Shown here piece by piece: positions 22,201-33,300 of a stretch of DNA of 64,000 nt. The notes beneath the pieces were generated by a model. It saw only the letters and a program-made list of their open reading frames with translations. It had not been told where the DNA came from and did no database searches. The DNA comes from Nereocystis luetkeana (taxonomy: Eukaryota; Sar; Phaeophyceae; Laminariales; Laminariaceae): the NCBI GenBank assembly GCA_031213475.1, contig JARUPZ010000012.1, forward strand, positions 11,242,727 through 11,306,726, written 5' to 3'. A program made the translations under genes and the position numbers. How positions within the stretch are numbered: the stretch's first letter is position 1; every line of letters begins with the position of its first letter.

Positions 22201-25200
22201 CGGAAAGTTCTGATCGAGAGCCTTCCGAAAATGAAAGCTTTTACTTCTTTAGCACCGTTGAACGTATGTACCGATGTCGCGAAAACGAGCGCTGTGTAAC
22301 GATCGTAGCACCCCTCTAATTGTGCCAACTCGACGCTCTTTTTACGGTAACAATTTCCCGGCTATCCTCCTTTTCTACGTTGAAAAAAAAAAAGGAAAAA
22401 GAGGAAACGTTTTGGTAATCAGGAAAATTATCAGAGAAAATAAATAAATAGGAACGATTATAATTCCTTTTGGAGAAAACAAAATCAGGAAAATCAGCCA
22501 ACTTAGGACCGACCACTCTTCGACAATGGCGGTCTTTGATAGGGCTACAGCCAGTCGCCCCCGGTAGTCTTGTGGTACCCTTGGATGCTGATAGAGTTGA
22601 TCCCGTGAGTTCGAAACCCACCGTGGTCAGACTTTGACTTTGTTTGCAAAAAAAAGAAAAGAAGAAGGAATCAACTGCTGAGAGCGCCTTCGTAGGGTGG
22701 GTATGATAGGCGCACTTCAATTTAGACGCCAGCCGACGAGGGAAGAAAGGGCTGAAGTGTTCTCGTGATGTGAATAAAGGCACGAACCGAAGTAGGGAGG
22801 GAGGATGAGAGGCTTGTTATATGACCCAATGGTTAATCTCTGTCACGATGACGAGGGAGAGAGAAAATAAGAGCGATCACCATGAAAGGGAAAGGACAAA
22901 GAAAGAAAATAAAAAACACACCAAAATGGGCTAAGTTACACTAAAAGGTAGGGCTGTAAGTTGGCTGACTATAAGTCGCCGACCAGCTACTACTGTAGCT
23001 GGCTAGGTATTACGGTGAGCTACGCGGGGCAATTGATACGGCTGTGCGTTGACTGACTAGAAGTTTCCGACTACCATGGTAGTTACCACTGACGTTCGGC
23101 CACGTGAAGGTATTACAGTTAGATGCGTGCAGTAGTTTGCGGAGTTTCGCGTCTTTGCATCTGAACTGGCGAGTTTGACGATACTGCTGTAGTAGTTTGT
23201 GGGAGTTTCGCCTCATTGTATCTGACTTGGCGCGTTTGATGATACTACGTCAGATACAGTAGTTGGCTTGCTCCCGCCATCCAACTAACAACTAGTCGAC
23301 AAGTCCAGAAAACTCACACCCCTTCTATTTCTATTGATAAAACGAGGGGGGGCATAGTAATCACAACCACTGCAACCACATCATAGTAATCACAACCACT
23401 ATCAGAACCCGCGATTGACCCGAAGACGACATATCCCGCTACCACCTTCGCAAACCTTCTTTGATTCTAAATACTACAGTACAGTACTGTATCTTGCTTG
23501 CCCCCTGACAAAAAGGTGCTACGGTAGAGTGCGCTACGACGTACAAAGGGCCAAATAACACGAAAAGGGGCCAGAGTGCACGACAAACAGATGAGCAGTG
23601 CCCGAAGGGCAGCAGCTGTCGACGCCGACCACATATTAAACACGCACGCATACATGTAGATTGGGGTGGCGGTGTTCCGGAGAGGGCGGGTAGTTTCGCG
23701 TCAAGCTTTGGTATACCAGTAAGTACCTGGCTTGTGTCAGGGCTGTTCATGGGTCATGACACGACCCGCGCGTAGGGTCAGGAGGTCTTCAACATATCAC
23801 GGGTCGGGTCGGGTCGGGTCGGCCCCGGTCGGGCCAAGTCGGGGGGTTTTCAAAATCTCACTCATCGGGTCGGGGTAGGGGTAGGTGAGCCGACCCGGCC
23901 CGACCCGACCCGAGAGGTTTGACCCGGCCCGTGAGCAGCCCTGGTACCGGTATATGTGATTGAGGCGATCGGCTTACCGGCTTCGTCTGTAGGGAAAACC
24001 AAACAAAACCCATTGATGATGAGGCTGTAGACTGCTCTACGCAGAGCCAATACCCTAAAACTGATACCGGGAGCAACTACTGTTACTGTTGCCCGTCGGC
24101 CACTTGAAAAATTACGGCATGTTTCCCTAAGAAAAAGCGCAGCATGATGCAACAATTCCTCATTCTGCTGCAGTCCTTCAAAGCTAACGATTAGCAGCAG
24201 CAACAACAGCACACCAGCAACAGCAACACCAAACAACATCAGCAGCAACGTTGGAGCATTCAGCCCCATCCAAAGGCAGCAAGACAAAGGGGAGCGTACC
24301 CCGATGGAGGACGCCTCTTGCTTCGGCTTGCCGTCGAAGTCCTTCGCCTCTTCCTTCGCCAGCTCCAAATCCAGCGCCGCCTGCTCATCTGGGGGAAGCT
24401 TCTTACCCCATAGGCTTGTCTCCCTGTGCAGCACCGTGGGGGTAAACATTGCGTTGCGGTTGTGTTGTGTTGTGTTGTGCTGTGTTGGGTTGGGCTGGGC
24501 TGGGCCGGGCTGGGTTGGGATGAATGGGGTTGGATTGTTGGATTGTTGGGTTGCGTCGGGTTGGATTGGGTTGGGTTTGGCTGAGTTTGGTTGGCGTGAG
24601 ATGGGGTGAGGTGTGGTGGAGTGGAGTGGGTGGGCCCGAGTTCTTCGAGTAAAATCGGGGTCGTGCACGCCGTACGTACTTTGTACGGGAGTATCAATCA
24701 ACTACAAATTGTACGTATTAAAATAGTGCTTTTACACCGGCAACCGCTCTCCAACCTCAACACCAAGAAATTTCCTCCTCGAAATCTTCATGTAGTTGTG
24801 AAGAGATTATTCGTTAATAGTGTGTACGTGCGTAATACTTTTAGCTTAGCCGGAGTTCCGAGAAAGCTTACAGTAGAAGCGGGGGTTGGGCACCAGCCGT
24901 AGCTTCGGCCAAGAAGACCTTTTGGTGCAGCTTTCTAGCCCCAAGATAGCTCTGTCGCTACACTAATAACCGAAGCAAACATTGGTTTGAATATTAAAAC
25001 TTACGCCACGAGGGGGTTATACCTATAATGCGGCCTGCGCGCACACACGCACCAAGTCTATGCACTCCGGGCGTCTTGACATGTCACTGCCGCTGCCCTG
25101 CTTGTTCTATCGCACCAGGTACATATCGATGAGACTACTGTATGCGGGGGAGCACACGGTACGAGTAGCTGTTCCGACTATCTACGTACGCCCCAAAGCA

Positions 25201-27361
25201 CAGATGGTGCGATGGTTACGGCACTTGAGCTCCTTGACGGACAGGCAGCCATCTAGGAAACCCATGAAGGACAGCCGTCAAGTAAAATCCTAATACCAAC
25301 AAACACTACGAATACGTACGCACTGGTATACGACACCACTCTGCCCGGGTATATACTCCCCGTCCGATATTCGAACTAGAGTCCAAACGAGGATTCTATT
25401 CCCGGTCAGCGATAGCCGGGGACATATTGAGGCCCCATTACAATCTGGGAGAAAGGATCTTTAAGTTGGTAGGCTGTTCAGGCATTTTGGTTCCTGGTGG
25501 GAGCAAGGTACGGGCGAAGACCCAACCCAACCCCCGACTCTGACCCTAACCCTAACCCTGACCCCAAACCGCAACCAAAACGGGCCAAAACTGCCCATGA
25601 ACGCGGCTGCGCCGCGTTTGCATCGAACCAGGAAGTTTCTCAATTGCGGACGATGATTCCGAAGTGCAGACCGCGCTACGCAATTTTCAAGTCAAAAACA
25701 TCCCGAAAGGTCCCTTCTCCCAGATTGTTAAAACCTACTCAACATATGCCCCGTCCAATATTCAAATCAGCAAATCAGAGACCAACCGGGGCTTGCATTC
25801 GGGACCAGATTCGTATCTGGTATCAAGTATCAAGTCTATGAGGAGTCTTCGACGGGCCGAAACTAGACCGTCAGCCGAATACGTACGTCTCTTCTTACGG
25901 CCGCGCGCGTGAAAAATCTCCAGTTAACTATTTTACTACTGCGCTGCACGTATCACATAAAACCGTAAATCTGACTAAAATTCCAAGTCATTTGTCCCCC
26001 GAACGGGAGTGCAGTCTTAAAGGGGTTGATAAAAAGTTGGCTTTACTTTCGCGGCGGATGCTATATACCTGGTATATAAAGATAAAAAATACTCTCAAAG
26101 TACATCTAAATATGTTGTTATATTTCTCTCGTTTCAACATACCTGGTACAAAATGACCAGGGCGTAGTCATTTTTGTTGATGCCATACCCGCCGGTACAG
26201 CCGGAAAACAGAAAACCCGTCGGCACCACGTACGAGCACTGCGACTACTATCTCTTGGTAAGAAAGACGCTACATGCCAGGTATCATACTCGTAGTATGA
26301 GCTGACTCGCTCGTATATGCTGGCTGACCTGCTGGCTGATTTTTCCACACGTATCGTATAATATATACAGCGTACGTGTACGCAGCAGTGCTATCCACAT
26401 TCCTGCTATTCCTACGAGTAGCGTCAGGTGGGGTACTGTCCGTCTGCCCGTCTGCCTGTCTGCAGACAAACTAAAGCGACAAATTAACCCCGTATCTAAC
26501 GCAACAGCTACTGCTGTACATGTCTACAACAGCAGTACTTATGTTTATATCATACATGGCACCTGTTACGTACCAGGTATGTACGTAACGCCACAAGCCA
26601 CAGCAGTACGGGGTCGTAGCAGTTGCACTCCCTGCCTGAAGGTACCGCCAGGTTCGTCGTATCTACGAAGGCTGACCGTCTTTGTTCTGTGTACCCTGGT
26701 GCAGAAATGCCCCCTCTATCACATAATGCCGGTATGATATGCCCCAGCCAACAATACCGGTACAATAGCGGCAGCCGGCGCTACATCGCACACCACCACA
26801 CTGGTTACCCTTAACCCCTTTAGAACTGCAGTCTCATTTTGGGGACAATCCACTCAAATTTTAAGTAGTTTGTCCCCAAATCGGGACTGCGGTTCTAAAA
26901 GGGTTATTCCCATCCGCGTCAAGCGATTTTACTGGCAATATATAGGGCAGCCGGCACTATACAGGGGCCACTATTATACTGCTATAACATTATCCAGAGG
27001 AGCCACCGGCCTCTATCCTTCACTCTGTCCCCTATGGACTCGGCCTGCGCCCTTCAGCGCACGCTTGTTTCGTTTCGAGGTTCCTTCGTTTCTTCTTCTC
27101 CTTGCTGTTTTTGCCCTTCTTCGTATTTTTCTTTTTCTGTTTTTCGAGTGTACACAACTCATACGGTACTTGACTCCATGGAAATGCTCCTGGTATTCTT
27201 TGGTTGCGAGTGATGCAGGATGGTATACTACGGCTTGCTGCGAGTACTGCCATTCCCTTGCATACTGGCATTGCTGCGCCGATACGTTCGTATACAACAC
27301 TGTGTAATGACCACGGGCGGAAACTGAGCTAGACAACGTGAGAACATCTTCATCATCATTG

Positions 27362-27398
<37 letters not shown>

Positions 27399-30300
27399 TG
27401 AGGAAATATACGCCCGTAGAACGTTTTTTGATCTTAGTAGTATTAATACGAAGATATTATATGTAGAAGTATCTCCAGCAGCTTGCAAATACGAGCTCCG
27501 ACGAAAACCGCGATATCACAGAGCTGAGGTACCTTGTTAGTTTAATAAAAACTTTAAACAACCCATCAGCATCTGCTGCACAGAAATACGGCGGTTCGAC
27601 GATCCCCAGAATAGGGGGACGGCCATTACCTCCTTTGGGGCTTTACGGCATGACTTGAGCCCTTTGGGATCCCGACGTAGCGACCACAACAATGGTTGAT
27701 AACTCTGGTGATGTCAACCATTGAAGCGTCCGCGAGCAGCGTGAGCGTGCAGCAGTATCTCAATAGGGGTAGAATCATGTCGCCCCCGCGCCGCACGACT
27801 CCTCGAATTGTGACTGGGATGCCGATCGGTCTATATCTTTGCCCAATCACGCAGAGGCGGTTTGTGTAACCGCCACTTTTTTTATCGCCATTTCTTCCCC
27901 TCTGAAGTCCCAAGACGGTTGAAGGGGTAAACACGCCCGACGAAAGTGACTTGATTGTGGTACAGCATCGGTTACACGAACCGGCTTGTCACAGAGGCTG
28001 CTGGAGTAAGGGTGTCCAGAGTGAAACAGGAGGAGATATACGACATGCTTGCAGCATGTTGGCGGCATATGCTGGTACTGCTGAACGCTGTTCCTATTAC
28101 GGGGGGCCATAGTTAACAGGACCTATGGTACACATAAAAACCTATATGTTTAACCATTTTTACGAACAATAATTGGTCCTGTTAACTATGGTCCCCCGTA
28201 ATAAAAGGTTAATATGGCTGCACTTTTCGGTTTGTGGGTCGGGGTACCTGGTTCCAGGACGGTATTCCTGTCGACTTTATCCCTGCTAGTCGACAAATGC
28301 TGTTGCGATCGCAACTGAATTTTAGGCTTGATACAAGTATCGAATGAGCACAAACTACACTACGTGGGGCTGTGAATTGGTTGACCGCAAGTTACCGACT
28401 ACCTGGTAGTCATTAGCAAGCTACATATTATAGCTAGTTGAGTGCGCGGAATTTTACGGAGTCCTGCGTCTTTGTGCCTCAATGGAGCGTTTGTCAGAAT
28501 GCCCAGGGTTGTGTTCTATGTTTAGGCGTTCTACGATAGAGGTTCAGCCTAGACTTGCTGAGGCTCCACTGTCCTCCCAAGGTATAGTGCGGAATTCAAC
28601 GGGGACGAACATAGGAGTACGATTGATGCTACACGCATCTCGTACGTGTTCGTACGCATTATGCCCAACAATGTAAAGCACAAGTTACGTAATCATCTTT
28701 CAACTGCCGCCCGGTGAGGAGGCTGTGGTGGCCCAGAAAGAATTGTCCCCGAATATGATACCTCTATCGTCCAACGCCTTTGCTGTTTTACTAAATGCAA
28801 AACAATGCAATACATAGTTGGCGTACTCCGCCCCCCACACGCAACTAATCCAACTACAAAAGTAACTAGCCGTGAGGTCCGTCCAACTCGCAGTCCCATT
28901 ACGGGGAAACAGAATAATCAGGACCAAATACGCGTGATATAACTACCGGAATCTGAAGGTCTTTGTGCATATGATGGGTCCGGGTTACTCATGGTCCCCC
29001 AGAATAACATATAGCTTACTTCAGGTATTGGGACCGACAGCCACCTGAAGATCAGCAAGTGTGGTATCATCAACCTCATCAGAGGAAGAGCGTGAAAAAG
29101 CAGTACACGCGTAACATTCATGCTGCTGTGCCGCGTGTCGTATGTCTCCTTCCGTTGCACTTCGCACACATCCCCTACCCCCTACCCCAGCAGCATGCCT
29201 CCTTATGCTGCTTGGTGTCGCCGATGTTGTACTACAATCAAGCCCCTTCGTTCTGACAGATTTTCCCCTCCAGGGCATGCCTTTCCAAGTCCCAAAGGAA
29301 CTGTAAATAATACCAGTAGCAAATTAGACACAGCAGCCGTCAGCAAAGATGCCATAGACAATAGGAACCCGGTTTTTTAGGGCGCGTCAAGGCCTACTTC
29401 GGTCGAAACACTACCGGTAGGGATGCGAGTTGGCTGGACGTCACGGCTATACTAATTGATAACTGGTACCAGGTACCTGGGAGTGAAGACCGTGTAACAC
29501 GCAAGTTAACGCACGTGATGAAACAACACCCCCCCCCGGACTAGTTTCCAAGCTGATTTTCTCGACACGTGGGAGAGTGCTAGCGATACATCACCCAATG
29601 GAACTATCCCGACGAGATCTTCCCAAAGCCGCCATTTTGGTTGGGTACGCTCCCCCCCCTGGTTCTGGAGAAAGCCGGCGCTGGAATTTGTCCCAGGGGG
29701 TTTGCTATCTGATGACCCGTGTGATACGGCAGTTGGGTGTCCAAGTAAGCAAAGTAACTGGCTCACTGTTTAGCAAAAAAAAACAGACGTCGAGCCTAAA
29801 ACGCGCTACGTACGTACATAGCCAGGCGCAAAGATGCAGAACTCCGCGAAATGTGGATTGCCGCACCGCAACTAATTTTTTTAATACCGAGCCAACTAAT
29901 AACTAGCCGGTGACTTGCTATAGTCAGCCAACTCACAGGCCTACCATTTGATAAATATACCGGTACACTGACTCTTGAAAGTTTTCGCGTATGGGGGCGG
30001 TGAGTGAAGGGCCGTCAGCCAAGGAGTCAAATCCCGGCCTCCTATTAATAGCATCTGTGGTTGTCAGTCGGCTGTTAGGTAGGTGCTGCCCGAACGACTC
30101 TTCCCGTTTCACGCACGCTTACGTCGTGATATATTTTTAATCAATATCGTACCATAGCTTTTCGCACAAATACGGTGTCGGTGGAGGCGTTTTTCCATTC
30201 CAATAAAGACAAAAGATTAAGGGGGCCACGGAGAAACATCGGGTCGAAAAGCCGACGTACTTACAGGTGGCATAATGCGCGCAGTCAGACTTGACTCGGG

Positions 30301-33300
30301 ACAACAGCAGTACGGGCTGCGGTAAAGATGCTGATCTTATGAGACACCACGGGTTGGCCGCCTGACTGACCGCCCCATCCACTGAAACCAGTATAATAAG
30401 ACAACAAGACGAAAAAGCGGCCTTGACGTGCCCAAGACGACCGGTCTCCTATCATAATATTGTATCATATCATAGCATCTTTGGCTGTGAGATCGTATAC
30501 CGCTGTATAGGAGTGGAAGAAGAGAATTGAGATCTGGTCCTTCGATCGCCGCGTGTCTGGCAACGGAAGGTATCGCAATATAATACTACCAGCATATGAT
30601 CATCACAGCGTTGGATATCGTATGGAAACTAGTGGTATATCGGAAAGTGAACGATCGAACTTCGATATATCGTATCGAGCGCGTTTGGCACTCGATCCTC
30701 TATTAATAGCATCCCCGGTTTTTATGCTGAAACTAAACGAAACGTTTCGACATGTCGAATACCGAAATCGTACGAGTATCGCATGTGATTTTTCGTTATC
30801 GATATCGAATCGAACTCGATTCCGATACCCATCATACTGATAAGACGAGGTCGTACACGTATTAATAGTATGATAATGGTATGATATGAATAGCAGGACA
30901 CGGAACGAACACCACACGCATACTACAATCAAGATAACACAGAATTTCAGAGGGCATTTTCCCCGAAGCCAGGGAGGCGCATCCGACGAAAAAGCCGGTT
31001 TGGGCCGGGTTGGGAAGATCTTGTCGATGCCTTATCTACGAACGAACGCGTCCCTCGGCGTTTGCATTTTTCCCTTTGTCGAGGAAATCGGTTTCGAAAT
31101 TCGTCCAAGGGTGTGTTTTATCTTATGACTCGTTCTATATACACCGAAACCTTCGGTCTTCGCATGTACGCACATCGTAGTGTAGCGGGAGCCGGCGTGT
31201 CCTAGCTTCGCCTGTGTACCTTTGGGCAGCGTACCACAAAAGAACCGCTGTGAGTTGCTATGCGGGGTTTGTCGCGTCGATGCACACACCGGCATTGGCA
31301 TATAAGATGGCCGCAAAGAGCTAATCGTTCTTGCTAATGAATGGTGCTGTAATCGCATCCATTGCCAAGTGATTCACAAGTTTTACACCTACTGCTGTAC
31401 GAGTACATAATCGCCAATCGCACAACTATCATATCTACGCACTTACAGCTATGTACCAGGTACCATTTAGTAATGGGGCTGTGAGCTGTGAGTTGGCTGG
31501 ATTTCATAGCTTTTGGGGATAGCTTAGCTAGAATAGCCACGTATGTACGGGTATTATAGTTGGGTGGCGAAATAAGCCAACCAACTGACTTGAGCCTTCT
31601 GGGACTGCACTCCGGTTTTGTGGACAAACTACTCAGAATTTGAGAGGTTCGTCCCCCAAAGGGAGCTGCAGTATACACGAAAAGGGTTGATGCCTACCAG
31701 GTATCAATTATCAATACAAAACACACGTCGAGCTACAACAGCGCGAATAAGATCAAAAGACGCAGAACTCCGCAAAGTACCGCACGCAACTATTAATATA
31801 TTGGTAATACTGCTTTAACATATTAACCAACGAATAACTACTCGCCAACTTGTATTATTAATAATAGTCGGCCAACTCACAACCCTGGATATTGACGAAC
31901 ATAATAAGCATCATACAGATCATACCAGGTACATATTTATACGACGCATATCAATATTCAACTTCTCAATCCAACCCGGCGCAACGATCTGTAGGCAAGA
32001 GCCTGACACAGATCGCTCATATTCATATACCTGGTACTCGGGAGTGCTCCGTACGAGCTACGAGTATGTGGGAGTACGCACTGCTTGTAGGTGTGGTTTC
32101 GTTCCCGTTTTTCCCGTGGGCCGTACTGGTGGAAACCCCGATTTAAGTTTGACACACACAGACACACATAGTCGCGTGGGATCAAGGTGGTTGATGGGCC
32201 CCAGCGGCGGCTAATTAAATACCAGGCACTCGGGATCTCAGGTTGAGATGGGATCAGGATAGGGCGTGGTTTGGCGTGGGATCAGGGTGTCAAGTGGGAG
32301 CGAGGTCGGTAAAAGCGTCGACCTGCTTTCGGTGGATAAAGCCGAGCGGGATCAGGGTGCTTGTGGCCCCTGCCGGCGGCTAATAATGTACCCACAGGCA
32401 GACCCAGGGTCAGTGCGGAGGGCTCACAGACCCCGGTGGGATCAGGTCGGCCTGGGGTCAGCGTGCCGAGTGGGAGCAGGGTCGGTAAATTTGTCGACCT
32501 GCGATTATTTTTCGACAGGCTCGTGTCTGCAAATACTTCCTGACAACTACTGTCAACCCAACCACAGCAGCACAGGGAAGCCGGTGTGTGTGTGTTCTTC
32601 ACATTGAACGAGCCGGTGCCTGAACGCGACGACCCTATATACTGCAGTTGCAGTATAGGGTGTCCACTCGTACCGTATTCATACTGACGAAGGATAGATG
32701 ACCAATGCTGTGAGAGGATGCTCACTTTCCAGCCATGGTCATGCCTCTCATCATGAATGACATCATGACCTGTTGATATTGACCAAGGTACCTGGTTCCG
32801 GCAACTAAACTACCAGTATTAGTCCTGTGTAGTATTAATAGTACACCGCAGTAGTCTCATGCATGAAGGGACTCTGCAGCTCTGCGAGTAGCAAAAGTAT
32901 GTGCAATATATGTACCTCGAGTGCACCTGGCTGGTAGCTCTCTTTGCTCGTATCGTGGATATACTCGTAGAATGGTAAACATGTACGAGGTACCGGAAGC
33001 TAAACATACCCTTGGAAACCTATACCGGTCTACCGGTACCGTACCTGACAGGGTACTCAATACTCAATAATCGATACTCAATCCTACTCGTACAGGGCAG
33101 ATACAGCAGTACTCAATACTATTAATAGAATGAGTAATTAATACAGCAGTACTCGCGGCTGGTACGAGTACGTACTTTTGTACCCTGGACTACCGACTCT
33201 ACCGGATACCTGGTACCAGGTACCAGGGTATACCATAAATATGAAACCTCGTACTGCTGTGTATTTGCTGCCTCTGGATGTCGTGCGAGTACATGGTTCG

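Larger units (their letters stand above)
19368..24299 (-). other. Intron 2 of the hydrolase
   Basis: A 4.9-kb intron with two MITE-A copies (20991, 21348), a SINE-1 fragment (21118-21258), a SINE-2 (21768-22105), a SINE-1 (22549-22911), a family-H element (22950-23290) and, at 23790-23940, GTCGG/CCGAC pentamer repeats. At 20700-20900 there is DNA with repeated TCGGATT-like words. The stretch 19620-20660 shows loosely repeated ACTATGCGGTACGAAGAGTCGATG-like motifs, also seen near 21300 and 21505. Confidence 0.5.

Noticed and set aside
22950-23300. CRISPR-like spaced repeats
   Set aside because: The repeated GTAGTTTG...GAGTTTCGC words are irregularly spaced, belong to a family-H element and lie in a eukaryotic intron.
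23862-24299. Long minus-strand open frame continuing past hydrolase exon 2, with a hydrophobic segment
   Set aside because: The frame continues beyond the GTACGC donor into CAG/CAA-rich and GTCGG-repeat DNA. The hydrophobic run comes from CTG/TTG-type low complexity. The splice model explains the exon better.
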